Shown here: in pieces, positions 1 to 8,630 of the stretch | Layout: every line of letters begins with the position of its first letter | Position numbering within the stretch: position 1 is the first letter of the stretch | Virus record (IMG/VR): IMGVR_UViG_3300044613_001082 | Coordinates: 1 to 29,873 of that record | DNA from: a virus | Reading direction: 5' to 3' (one strand) | Length of the DNA stretch: 29,873 nt | Notes under the pieces: model-generated | What the model saw: the letters and a program-made list of their open reading frames with translations, nothing else | Database searches by the model: none | Told to the model about the DNA's origin: nothing | Translations under genes and position numbers: made by a program

Positions 1-1
1 C

Positions 2-115
2 GATGTCGAGATTGCCATCAACACGAACGCCAACGTCCCCGACCGCGCCCAGCTTCTTGCGTGCATCCAGGCGCTGGAAAGCTACATCGCGGGCAAGGCC
101 GGAAAGAACTGGTAA
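2..115 (+). CDS. C-terminal fragment of an upstream phage gene
   Basis: An open frame enters from the left edge and ends at TAA 113-115, giving 37 residues that finish IAGKAGKNW. It is in line with the structural genes that follow, so it is probably the end of a head or structural protein. The fragment is too short to assign to a family. The next gene starts 3 bases after the stop, so it belongs to the same transcription unit. Confidence 0.6.
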   Translation, partial: DVEIAINTNANVPDRAQLLACIQALESYIAGKAGKNW

Positions 116-118
116 CCC

Positions 119-442
119 ATGACACTTCGACGCGCAGATGATGAAGCGTATGTTCTCGGCACCGGCCTGACGGCAACCGGCAACGCCGTCAAAATCCGTG
201 GCGGAACGTATATTTTCTACGTCAGCGGAACCGCTGGTGGCGGCACGAACTTTACGCTTGAGATCCAGAACCCCGCTGGCGTCTGGTCAAGGGTGCAGGT
301 CTTCACGGGTAGCGTCGTGTCGTTTACCGCCGCCAACCTTCCAATAGCACAAACCGGCGTCGAACTTCCGCCCGGAGACGTGCGCGTTGCGATTGTAGGT
401 GGCGCGACATCCATCAACGCCTACCTCATCGGTCTCGGCTAG
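119..442 (+). CDS. Small phage structural protein, unknown function
   Basis: This encodes 107 residues, rich in Gly, Thr and Val with short alternating hydrophobic stretches, so it is predicted to be all-beta. There is no signal peptide, membrane segment or catalytic motif. It lies between the upstream partial gene and a second beta-rich protein, just before tail tubular protein A. In T7-like genomes that interval holds capsid-associated or head-decoration genes. The ATG follows the previous stop by 3 bases and the Shine-Dalgarno is weak (GGAAAG), suggesting translational coupling. A head-fibre or decoration role is inferred from position and composition only. Confidence 0.6.
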   Translation: MTLRRADDEAYVLGTGLTATGNAVKIRGGTYIFYVSGTAGGGTNFTLEIQNPAGVWSRVQVFTGSVVSFTAANLPIAQTGVELPPGDVRVAIVGGATSINAYLIGLG

Positions 443-452
443 GAGATAGAAC

Positions 453-1142
453 ATGCCCGTCATTACCGCAGGCAACACGGCGTCGGCGACCATTGCAGGC
501 GACCAGACCGTCACCATCGTGGTGAACCACAACAGCAGCGGGCGCGTCAATTTTGTGTCCGTTGAAGGTGGCGGCTTGGCGATTGCTGGCGCGGGCCAGA
601 GCGGTCGGTCGTTTGGTCCTCAAGCGACGACGCAGACCTTTGGTCCCTACGGTGTGGCTGGCACGTTGACGGTGTTCGCCGACCAAGGTTCGGTCGATTA
701 CACGATCAACGCATCCACCTTCCAGAACGTCAGCGTCGTTGCCGGATATGCGCAGACGGCGGGTACGTTCTCGTCCACCGGCACGGGCGCAAAGACACTC
801 ACGTCAACGACGGCCAACGTTACCCTTGGCGCGACCACGACTGGTTTAACCACTCTGACGCGCCTGGACACGTTTACCGTCATCTCGACCGACAGCAGCG
901 GCACACCCGGCAACGCGACGATCAACAACCTCTCTGGTCGCGCGGCCTTCGCGGCTGCGGCATCGACGGTTGTCATCACCAACTCCAAGGTGACGGCAAC
1001 GTCCAAGGTGTTCGTCAGTCTGGCTGGTGGTGACGCAACCCTCACGTCCGTCCGCGTCACCCCGGCAGCGGGTTCGTTCACGGTCACAGGCAACGCAGCG
1101 GCTACGGGAACCAAGAACTTTGACTTCCTCGTGGTGAACTAA
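453..1142 (+). CDS. Beta-rich phage structural protein (head decoration/fibre-like)
   Basis: The product is 229 residues, very rich in Thr, Ser, Ala and Gly and almost free of Cys and charged clusters, as in phage surface beta-sandwich proteins. The last 70 or so residues (ATLTSVRVTPAAGSFTVTGN, ending FLVVN) resemble a C-terminal module I recall from many phage structural proteins. An SD (GGAG) lies about 10 bases before the ATG. Its stop overlaps the tail tubular A start by one base (TAATG). The gene is most likely a virion surface protein; the exact role is not visible. Confidence 0.65.
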   Translation: MPVITAGNTASATIAGDQTVTIVVNHNSSGRVNFVSVEGGGLAIAGAGQSGRSFGPQATTQTFGPYGVAGTLTVFADQGSVDYTINASTFQNVSVVAGYAQTAGTFSSTGTGAKTLTSTTANVTLGATTTGLTTLTRLDTFTVISTDSSGTPGNATINNLSGRAAFAAAASTVVITNSKVTATSKVFVSLAGGDATLTSVRVTPAAGSFTVTGNAAATGTKNFDFLVVN

Positions 1143-1705
1143 TGGCGCAGAGCGCGGTCGATCTTTGCAACACGGCGCTACAGCGCGTTGGTGCAACGTC
1201 GATTATGAGCCTCCTGGATAACAGTCCAGAGGCTCGCGCGTGTAACCTCGCCTACGACACAAACCGCCGCGACGAGATCAGGAAGCACCGATGGAACTTC
1301 GCAATCAAACGCGCGGTTCTCGCCCCCGACAGCACGGCCCCCCTGTTCGACTATACCTACGCTTTTACGCTGCCGACCGACTGCATTCGTGTTTTGCGCC
1401 CTTCGACAGTCGATCTGGATTGGCAGATCGAGGGCCGAAAAATACTGTCTAACGACAGCGACACGTTGAGGCTGAAATATTTGGCCGACATCACGGACCC
1501 GGCGCAGTGGGACGCTTCGTTCTATTCCGTCTGCTCCCTGGCTCTTGCCGTTGACATCAGCGAGCGCCTCACGCAGTCGAACACGAAGAAACAGATGTTG
1601 ATGCAGGAATACGACTTTGCGGTGCGCATGGCACGCCGCATGGACGCATTCGAGAGCGGGCCTGAAGACTCGGTTGAGGACACCTGGCTGGTAGCGAGGT
1701 TATGA
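1142..1705 (+). CDS. Tail tubular protein A (T7 gp11-like)
   Basis: The product is 187 residues, the usual size for the T7 gp11 family. The N-terminus (SAVDLCNTALQRVGA) followed by a helical segment with RNLAYD-like and RKHRWNFA motifs is characteristic of podovirus tail tubular A/gatekeeper proteins. In T7 this protein forms a dodecameric ring between portal and nozzle. The next gene is tail tubular B, the expected partner, one base downstream. The start overlaps the previous stop by one base. Family assignment is from remembered sequence character and gene order. Confidence 0.85.
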   Translation: MAQSAVDLCNTALQRVGATSIMSLLDNSPEARACNLAYDTNRRDEIRKHRWNFAIKRAVLAPDSTAPLFDYTYAFTLPTDCIRVLRPSTVDLDWQIEGRKILSNDSDTLRLKYLADITDPAQWDASFYSVCSLALAVDISERLTQSNTKKQMLMQEYDFAVRMARRMDAFESGPEDSVEDTWLVARL

Positions 1706-1706
1706 C

Positions 1707-3773
1707 ATGCCTCGTACTACATGGACGCAGAACAACTTCAATGCCGGGGAATGGTCGCCGCTAACATATGGCCGCAGCGACGTTGGCAAATACGTCAACG
1801 CCTTGGCTACCTGCCTCAACTACATCCCGACTACGCAGGGTGGCCTGACCCGCAGACCCGGCACCAAGTATGTCGCCAACACCAAGTCCAACGGCGTGGT
1901 GCGGTTAATTCAGTTTGAGTTCTCGATTACACAGGCTTACATCCTTGAGTTCGGCAACCTCTACGTCCGGTTCTATACGCTGGGCGGTCAGTTGCTGTCT
2001 GGCATGTCGCCTTACGAGATTGCCACGCCTTACACCACGGCGGATCTCCAAGACCTGTCGTTCACGCAGAGCGCCGACGTTCTCTACATCGCGCACCGGA
2101 ACTACAAGCCGCGCAAGCTGTCGAGGCTTGGCCCGACCAACTGGACGTTGACCGCGATCACGTTCTCTGACGGGCCGTATGGACCCATCAACACCACGAC
2201 GACGACCTTGACGCCATCCGGCACGACCGGAAGCGTAACCATAACCGCCAGTTCGACGACCGGGATCAACGGCGGCACGGGCTTCTCCGCAAACGACGTG
2301 GGCAGACTGATACGGATATTGATCGGCTCAACTTGGGGCGCGGCCATAATAACCGCTTTCACGTCAAGCACGGTTGTGACGGCAACGACCGGCGGGTTTA
2401 CCACCGCCACGGCGAGCGCCGTATGGCGGCTGGGGTCTTGGTACGGGGCAGAAGGGTCTTCGGCCACGGCGCGCTACCCTGGTGCGGTGACGTTTAACCA
2501 GGATCGTCTTACATTCGCCTCGACGTGGACTGAGCCGAACCGCATTGACGCATCCAATTCAGGCGATTACGAAAATTTCTCGCCGACAAAAGTTGACGGC
2601 GTGGTGGTTGACTCCAACGCGCTGGCTTTTTCCCTCAACTCGTCAAAAGTGAACGCCATCAACTGGTTGGTTTCCGACGAATGGGGATTGCTGGCAGGCA
2701 CGGCGTCATCTGAATGGGTTGTTGCCGCTTCAACGACGCAGGTTGCGCTCACACCGACCAACGTCAACGCGAAGCAGATCACGAACTACGGGGGCACGAA
2801 CGTTCCCCCGGTCAGGATTGGCAAATCGACGTTGTTCGTCCAGCGCACTAAACGCAAGGTGCGCGAGATGACGTACCAGTTCACGCTGGGTACGTTCCAG
2901 GCTCCCGACATTTCGTTGGTGTCCGAACACCTGACAAAATCAGGTATTAAACAGATGGCGGTGCAGCTTGCTCCGCACGCGACCGTCTGGCTCGTCACCA
3001 ACGACGGCGTTCTGGTCGGCATCATCTACGACAAGGATCAGGACGTTGTTGGTTGGCACCGCCACCAGTTGGGCGGTTTCTCGAATGCTGGGCAGACACT
3101 GCCTCCCGTGGTCGAAAGCGTTGCCGTCATTCCCAACACCAACGTTGACCGCGACGATTTGTGGGTGGTTGTGCAGCGGACCATCAACGGTTCGACGGTG
3201 CGGACAGTCGAACTGATGCAGAAGTTCTGGGAAGACGGAGACACGCTGCCGGATGCGTATTTCGTGGACTGTGGCGCGACTTATTCCGGCGCGGCGACGA
3301 ACACCATCACTGGGTTGACGTGGCTGGTCGGGCAGACTGTGAGTGTCTTGGCTGACGGCGCGGTTCATCCAAACTGCCTTGTCAGCGCAGGCGGCGCGAT
3401 TACGCTTCAGCGCAACGTCACCAAGGCGCAGATCGGTCTGGGGTACAACTCCACCGGCAAGACGATGCGCATCGAAGCGGGCGGCGCGGATGGTCCTGCG
3501 CAGGGCAAGTTGAAGCGCATACACCGCTCGATCTTCCGGTTCTTCCAAAGCGTCGGCCTCAACGTCCAGGCGACCAACGGAAGTTCCTATCCGCAGCCGT
3601 GGCGCACTAGCGCCGACCTCATGGACAATCCGGTTGCGCTCTACACGGGCGACAAACGCTGGAGTTGGGAGGGGTCTTACGAACTGGAAGGTCAGGTGTC
3701 GTGGACGCAGAGCGATCCGTTGCCTTCAAACGTGCTGATGGTTTCAGCGCAACTCGACACGCAGGATGGTTGA
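1707..3773 (+). CDS. Tail tubular protein B (T7 gp12-like nozzle)
   Basis: The product is 688 residues; T7 gp12 is somewhat longer. The N-terminus has a typical nozzle opening (WTQNNFNAGEWSPLTYGRSD, then GGLTRRPGTKYV). A long beta-rich body follows, including the segment QDRLTFASTWTEPNRID seen in this family. T7 gp12 forms the hexameric beta-propeller nozzle at the tail tip. The 3' end overlaps the gp13-like gene by 8 bases. A Thr/Ser-rich insertion near residues 165-245 (TTTTTLTPSGTTG and onward) looks like an added beta domain. Confidence 0.87.
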   Translation: MPRTTWTQNNFNAGEWSPLTYGRSDVGKYVNALATCLNYIPTTQGGLTRRPGTKYVANTKSNGVVRLIQFEFSITQAYILEFGNLYVRFYTLGGQLLSGMSPYEIATPYTTADLQDLSFTQSADVLYIAHRNYKPRKLSRLGPTNWTLTAITFSDGPYGPINTTTTTLTPSGTTGSVTITASSTTGINGGTGFSANDVGRLIRILIGSTWGAAIITAFTSSTVVTATTGGFTTATASAVWRLGSWYGAEGSSATARYPGAVTFNQDRLTFASTWTEPNRIDASNSGDYENFSPTKVDGVVVDSNALAFSLNSSKVNAINWLVSDEWGLLAGTASSEWVVAASTTQVALTPTNVNAKQITNYGGTNVPPVRIGKSTLFVQRTKRKVREMTYQFTLGTFQAPDISLVSEHLTKSGIKQMAVQLAPHATVWLVTNDGVLVGIIYDKDQDVVGWHRHQLGGFSNAGQTLPPVVESVAVIPNTNVDRDDLWVVVQRTINGSTVRTVELMQKFWEDGDTLPDAYFVDCGATYSGAATNTITGLTWLVGQTVSVLADGAVHPNCLVSAGGAITLQRNVTKAQIGLGYNSTGKTMRIEAGGADGPAQGKLKRIHRSIFRFFQSVGLNVQATNGSSYPQPWRTSADLMDNPVALYTGDKRWSWEGSYELEGQVSWTQSDPLPSNVLMVSAQLDTQDG

Positions 3774-4206
3774 CGTGGTTCATGTAATCCCTTTCGAGGC
3801 AAAACATTTTTACGACATCGACGTACAGCCCGCGCAGGCTTACGTTCGTGAGTATGTCAGCCGCGAACACATCGAGAGCCTGGAGAAGCTGAACTCGTAC
3901 ACCGCCGTCACCGATGACGGTAAGCTGCTTATGTGTTTCGGCTTCGTTGAGATTTTCCCAACCCGCGCGCTGATGTGGGGTTTTCTGAGCGCAACGTCGG
4001 GCGCACACATGACGGCGATGACGCGGATTGGAAAGTATTTGCTGGAGCAGATCCCCCACCGCCGCGTGGAGATCGAGGTCGATTGCGAGTTTGAGCAGGG
4101 CCACCGCTGGGCGCGCATCTTGGGGTTTGAACTTGAGATAGACCGCCTGAAGTGTTTTCGCCTCGATGGCGGAGACAGCGCCCTCTACTCAGTGGTGCGG
4201 CCATGA
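3766..4206 (+). CDS. Phage protein gp13-like (GNAT-fold, DUF2833-type)
   Basis: The product is 146 residues. It has the layout of the T7 gp13 family: an N-terminal segment (IPFEAKHFYDID), a central strand-turn with GKLLMCFGFVEIFPTRALMWGF, then helices and RWARILGFELE near the C-terminus, which resembles the end of an acetyltransferase (GNAT) fold. In T7, gp13 is needed for virion assembly; acetyltransferase activity in these proteins is not established. It overlaps tail tubular B by 8 bases and the gp14-like gene by 4 (ATGA), placing it where gp13 lies in T7. Confidence 0.75.
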   Translation: MVDVVHVIPFEAKHFYDIDVQPAQAYVREYVSREHIESLEKLNSYTAVTDDGKLLMCFGFVEIFPTRALMWGFLSATSGAHMTAMTRIGKYLLEQIPHRRVEIEVDCEFEQGHRWARILGFELEIDRLKCFRLDGGDSALYSVVRP

Positions 4207-4634
4207 GTTGGCCCATTGCCGGATTAGCTTTGAATGTAGCTGGATCGCTTTTTAGCGGCTCTGCCAAATCGTCTGCTGCCAAGTACAACGCCCGCGTTGC
4301 TGCGCAGAACGCCGAAATCGCGCGTCAGCAGGGTATTGCCGCTGTCGAAGCGCAGCAGCGCCAAGCCGCGCGCTCAATTGGTTCCGCGATGGCGGCGTAT
4401 GGCGCTTCGGGCGTTCAGATGGATGTCGGATCTCCGGTCGATGTTTTGGTAGACGCGGCGCGCATGGCAGAGTTGGACAAGCTGACAACCCGGTACAACT
4501 ACGAACTCAAAGCCCGTGGGTACGAAGCGGACAGCAAACTCAACTTGATGGAAGGCAGGGCCGCACGCACATCGTCGTTGTTTGGCGCTCTTGGTTCAAT
4601 CGCCAAATACGGCGCAGAAGGAGGCTTTGACTGA
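4203..4634 (+). CDS. Internal virion protein B (T7 gp14-like)
   Basis: The product is 143 residues, starting at the ATG that overlaps the previous stop (ATGA); a farther upstream in-frame ATG at 4152 would intrude 55 bases into the gp13-like gene and is less likely. Features are a short hydrophobic Gly/Ala-rich N-terminus (residues 1-22), an Ala/Gln-rich helix, the segment SAMAAYGASGVQMDVGSPVDV typical of this family (given here in part), and a charged helical C-terminus. T7 gp14 is ejected and forms the outer-membrane part of the channel for DNA entry. Length is shorter than T7 gp14 (196). Confidence 0.78.
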   Translation: MSWPIAGLALNVAGSLFSGSAKSSAAKYNARVAAQNAEIARQQGIAAVEAQQRQAARSIGSAMAAYGASGVQMDVGSPVDVLVDAARMAELDKLTTRYNYELKARGYEADSKLNLMEGRAARTSSLFGALGSIAKYGAEGGFD

Positions 4635-7258
4635 TGCCCGTCATCCAAACATACGAACAGCAGGTTCTCCCGCAGGGCCAGTTCAACGTCCAGGCGACCC
4701 CCGAACAGATGGGCGCGGGCATTGGCCGCGCCATTTCGGATTTGGGGGATACGTTCACCAAGATCGAGCAAGATAAAGGCGAGGTCTGGGCATACAAAAC
4801 CTCAAACGACGAATACGAGAAACTGCGCCAGCGTTTCGACGAGGACATGAACGGCCTCGACCCAAATGATCCTGAGTTCAACGTAAAACTCGGGAACATG
4901 ACGAGCAACTTCCAGGCTCAGATCGATAAGACAACCTCCGATCTGGTTGCAAACGCGCCGTCATCCTTTGCCGCTCGCGCTATTGAGACGCAGATGATCG
5001 GCAATAAACGCAATCTGCTTGGCTACGCCGCAGGGCAGCAGTCTCGCGTTGTCGGCGAGCAGATGAAGTCTCAACTGGACGCAAGCGCGCGAGAAGATTT
5101 GAACTCGCTGGCGCGCGATCCCAGCGACGAGAACTTCGACCGACTTCTTACCAATCGAAAGATTATGATCGGAAAGTTGAACTCCGTCTCCCCAGAGAAG
5201 AAACTGGAATGGATAAACGGCATTCAGCGCGATCTTGCCGTCGTGCAGGCCACTACCTTGGCGCGCAAGTACCCGGAGCGTTTTCTCAAAAGCATAAACG
5301 TTGAAGGCGGGAAGATTGCCGTTCCGCGCGGGGACGGAACGTCTTTTGGCGACTCCATGGCGTTTATTTTAAACGAAGAAGGCGGCTACGTTGAAAAGGA
5401 CGGCGTTTCTGGCGCACCGGCTAATTTCGGCATCAACCAGAAATACAACCCGGACATCGACGTAAAGAACTTGACGCAGGATCGCGCGGTTCAGCTTTAC
5501 AAAGAACGGTACTGGAACGCGATAGACGGCGACAATCTTCCGAAAGGTTTGGCTACCGTCGCTTTCAACGTAGCGGTCAATCAGGGCGTTTCCGCCGCCA
5601 AGGATTTGCTCGCCAAAAGCAACGGCGACCCCGCCACGTTCACTACGCTGGCGAAGCAGCGGTATGTCGCCATTGCTGCCAACAACCCCGCACAGGAAAA
5701 ATACCTGAATGGTTGGCTGGCGCGAGCGGATAAGGCTTTGGCCGCTGCAACCGCGCCGCGCAATACCCTGCCACAAGTCCAGATGCTCCCCGATGAGGCG
5801 ATTGTTTCGGCCAAACCGTCGTTTTCCGGCGCGCAATACCTGTACCCGCAGGATGTGCAGTCGGCCACACGTATTGCAGAAGGTGAGTTGAGCCAGAAAC
5901 TCAGCCTTGAACAGGCCGAGTTGAGCAACACGCTGAAAGACGTTGAGGCCGTATTGAGCGACGGAAAGGATTTTCCCGGCATCAACGACGGCAGGTTTAC
6001 GCGCGAAAATCTGGTGCGCGTGTTCGGTCCTCAGAAAGGCAAGGATTATTACGAAGGCGTCGAGAAGCTGAAGCAGATCAGCCCCATAATCTCTACGCTA
6101 TCGAAAATGAAAAACTCGGAAGTTACCGCTGCGCTCAAACAATTCGAACCCAAAGAAGGGCCTGGATACGCCGACGACAAGAAGGTGTACAATTCGTTGC
6201 GTAACCTCGTTGTTGATATGCAACAGAAGCGCAAGGAAGACTACATGGCCTGGGCGCTGAACCAGGACAACTCAAACGCAAAGCCCATAGATTGGGAAAG
6301 CCCGGACAAACTGCGCGAATCGCTGGTGGCGCGCAAAGCCATAGCGGTCAACGCCCGTATTGCCCACGGCATCGCCGCGCCGCCGTTGTCGAAGGAAGAA
6401 GCCGCTCAATTCAGTGACAGGATCAAGCGCGGCACAGCAGCAGATGCAGTCGGCATCATCAAAACAATGAAAGCCGCGTTCCGTGGCGATGATGGCCTGT
6501 ACATTGACGCCATGACGCAGATCGGCGAGCGTCTTCCGAACTTCGCTTACGCCGGAAACATCGCCATACGCAAAGGCTCCGTAAACACAGGCGTCGGAAC
6601 GCTTTCCGCCGAAGCCGTGACCGAAAAAATTGTGTCTGGCAGTTTCATCCTTGGCAACAACGGCGTCAATGAAAAGGACAAAACGCCGTCTCCGGTCAAG
6701 ATTGACCAAACCAAGTTTCGCGCAGCTTTTGACAGCGTTGTTGATAAGCGCGCTTTTGCCTTGCCGGATGAAAAGCAAAGCGCGCAGATGCTTTCGCAGA
6801 CCCTTGGTGCCGTTCAGAGTTACGTCGCCGCGCGCATCATGGAGGACGGCGGCGTAGCGCCGGATAACTACACTGCGTATGTCAAAGAAGCGGTTAAAGC
6901 CGTGACCGGCGGAACCATAAGCTACGCCAGGAACAGCACCATATTCTTGCCGTGGGGCCTCGATCAAAACACGTTTGAGTCCGTGATGCCTGCTGCCGTC
7001 AAAGAAGCCATCACCAACAATCCGCCGCTAATTCCGACGCCGATGAACGCCGGTCACATGGCTTTTGGAAACGGGTACGCGGATGGCGAGTACATCATCC
7101 TGAACCCGCTAACGCGGCAGGCGATACCTGGCAAAAACGGCGCTATCGTTGTGAAGGTCAAGCACTCAGACAACCGCGTCATCAACGCCAAGGCTGGAGG
7201 CTCACTGCCATACGGTATTCAGGGGCTGTACACGCGGGGCATTACGGATGGGAATTGA
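4634..7258 (+). CDS. Internal virion protein (gp15-like) with GH108 muralytic domain
   Basis: The product is 874 residues. The N-terminal 235 are helical and charged, as in T7-type core proteins. Residues about 240-365 form a glycoside hydrolase 108-like domain: EEGGY (candidate catalytic E249), GINQ at about 266-269, the helix LYKERYWNAIDGDNLP and the segment VAFNVAVNQG. The same motifs appear in the endolysin at 15679-16194. The rest is long and helical with no recognised domain. In T7 the muralytic activity is in gp16 and is of a different type. Here it probably opens the peptidoglycan during DNA ejection. The start overlaps the previous stop by one base. Confidence 0.82.
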   Translation: MPVIQTYEQQVLPQGQFNVQATPEQMGAGIGRAISDLGDTFTKIEQDKGEVWAYKTSNDEYEKLRQRFDEDMNGLDPNDPEFNVKLGNMTSNFQAQIDKTTSDLVANAPSSFAARAIETQMIGNKRNLLGYAAGQQSRVVGEQMKSQLDASAREDLNSLARDPSDENFDRLLTNRKIMIGKLNSVSPEKKLEWINGIQRDLAVVQATTLARKYPERFLKSINVEGGKIAVPRGDGTSFGDSMAFILNEEGGYVEKDGVSGAPANFGINQKYNPDIDVKNLTQDRAVQLYKERYWNAIDGDNLPKGLATVAFNVAVNQGVSAAKDLLAKSNGDPATFTTLAKQRYVAIAANNPAQEKYLNGWLARADKALAAATAPRNTLPQVQMLPDEAIVSAKPSFSGAQYLYPQDVQSATRIAEGELSQKLSLEQAELSNTLKDVEAVLSDGKDFPGINDGRFTRENLVRVFGPQKGKDYYEGVEKLKQISPIISTLSKMKNSEVTAALKQFEPKEGPGYADDKKVYNSLRNLVVDMQQKRKEDYMAWALNQDNSNAKPIDWESPDKLRESLVARKAIAVNARIAHGIAAPPLSKEEAAQFSDRIKRGTAADAVGIIKTMKAAFRGDDGLYIDAMTQIGERLPNFAYAGNIAIRKGSVNTGVGTLSAEAVTEKIVSGSFILGNNGVNEKDKTPSPVKIDQTKFRAAFDSVVDKRAFALPDEKQSAQMLSQTLGAVQSYVAARIMEDGGVAPDNYTAYVKEAVKAVTGGTISYARNSTIFLPWGLDQNTFESVMPAAVKEAITNNPPLIPTPMNAGHMAFGNGYADGEYIILNPLTRQAIPGKNGAIVVKVKHSDNRVINAKAGGSLPYGIQGLYTRGITDGN

Positions 7259-8630
7259 TCTCCTCACGGACGATAAGGAGTACCTGACGCAGCGGATCGG
7301 AATGAGCGATCCCGCGACCAGCTTCTCTCCCTATTCGACTTTCGACAATTTCTTTGGCGCGCAGGCGCAAGGCGCGGTTAGCGGCTTCGCCGACGCTGGA
7401 GAGATGGCGTTGAACGCGATGGACATAAGCCGCGCGTATGTTGACGCCGTTTCCGGCGGCACGTCCCTTTCGCCGATCTCGATGTTCTCCCGTGGCTACG
7501 GGATGCTGACCGACACTTACGAAAAGAGCAGCGGCCAAAGCCTGCGGGACGGAATAAAAGACCTCAAGGAATGGTCTAAGATCGACCCAAAAACGACCGG
7601 CTCAACGTCCATGATGTTCGGTCAAATTGTGCGCCAAGCCTCACTTTTCGGTGTCGGCACGCTGGCGGGCGGGCCACTGACAGGGGCCACCCTTTTAGGC
7701 ACGACAGAAGGATACACGACGTACAACGACATGCGCGACCAAGGTGTTGACCCCAACACGTCGCTTGGTCTTGGGGCGCTCGTCGGCGTCACGTCAGGTG
7801 CTGGCGCGCTTCTCCCCGTTTCAATCGGGGCAAAGTCGCTGACCGGAATGATGGCGTCCGGTGCCGCCATCAACGCGACCGCAGGTATCGTGCAACGCGG
7901 GTGGATGAGTACGATCCTTGAAGCCAACGGCTACAAGGAGATGGCGGCTAACTACAAGCAGCTTGACGCCGAAGCCCTCGCCGCAGACATGATCCTGGGC
8001 GCGGCCTTTGGCGGCATTGCCCGATGGGCCGAAGGACGCAGAGCGCCGGATCTTCCTACAAGAGCAGAAATTGAAGCCGCGCTGGAGATCGAGCGCCAAG
8101 CCATGAAAGAGCGCGGCACGTTTGGTCTGCCGATCAACGAAGAAGCCCGTGCGCTCGACGCCGAAATAAGCGACAGCGTGGTTGACGCCCTTCTGTCAGG
8201 CCGCGATGTCGAGATCGACGGAAATGCCGTCAGGTTCCTTTCTGAGAACACGGTCGTTGATCCCGTGACGGCAGACTTTCAGAAAGCGCGCCTGGATGTT
8301 GCCAGGGAAGAACTCGGCGATCTGGCCGACGTTCCTGATCTGAGCAACATGAGGGAGCCGGAAGTCGCGCCGCGCCCCGAAACAGACGCAGCGCCAGAAA
8401 CGCCAAAGCCGCCAGAACAGCAGGATGCTTTCTCGGACATCGACCCAACCATAGTAGAGCAGATCAACCGCTTGTCTGAAGATCCTGAATTGGAAGTGGA
8501 GTTGTATGACGGAACGGTCGTAAAGGCTGGCGAACTGAAACAGAAGATCTCCGAAAGCCTCGCCGCCACCAAGGAAAAAATGGACCTGTTTGATACAGCC
8601 GCCGCCTGTATGCTGGGGACAGAAACGTGA
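7248..8630 (+). CDS. Internal virion protein, unknown fold
   Basis: The product is 460 residues, read from the ATG at 7248 that overlaps the gp15-like gene by 11 bases; a second in-frame ATG at 7302 is possible. Residues about 115-205 are Gly/Ala/Thr-rich and hydrophobic (FGVGTLAGGPLTGATLLGT and LGLGALVGVTSGAGALLPV), suitable for membrane insertion. The C-terminal half is acidic and Pro-rich (residues 360-400). Position between gp15-like and gp16-like genes suggests an ejected core component. The membrane-active segment fits a protein that lines the entry channel (inference). No family name recognised. Confidence 0.65.
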   Translation: MGIDLLTDDKEYLTQRIGMSDPATSFSPYSTFDNFFGAQAQGAVSGFADAGEMALNAMDISRAYVDAVSGGTSLSPISMFSRGYGMLTDTYEKSSGQSLRDGIKDLKEWSKIDPKTTGSTSMMFGQIVRQASLFGVGTLAGGPLTGATLLGTTEGYTTYNDMRDQGVDPNTSLGLGALVGVTSGAGALLPVSIGAKSLTGMMASGAAINATAGIVQRGWMSTILEANGYKEMAANYKQLDAEALAADMILGAAFGGIARWAEGRRAPDLPTRAEIEAALEIERQAMKERGTFGLPINEEARALDAEISDSVVDALLSGRDVEIDGNAVRFLSENTVVDPVTADFQKARLDVAREELGDLADVPDLSNMREPEVAPRPETDAAPETPKPPEQQDAFSDIDPTIVEQINRLSEDPELEVELYDGTVVKAGELKQKISESLAATKEKMDLFDTAAACMLGTET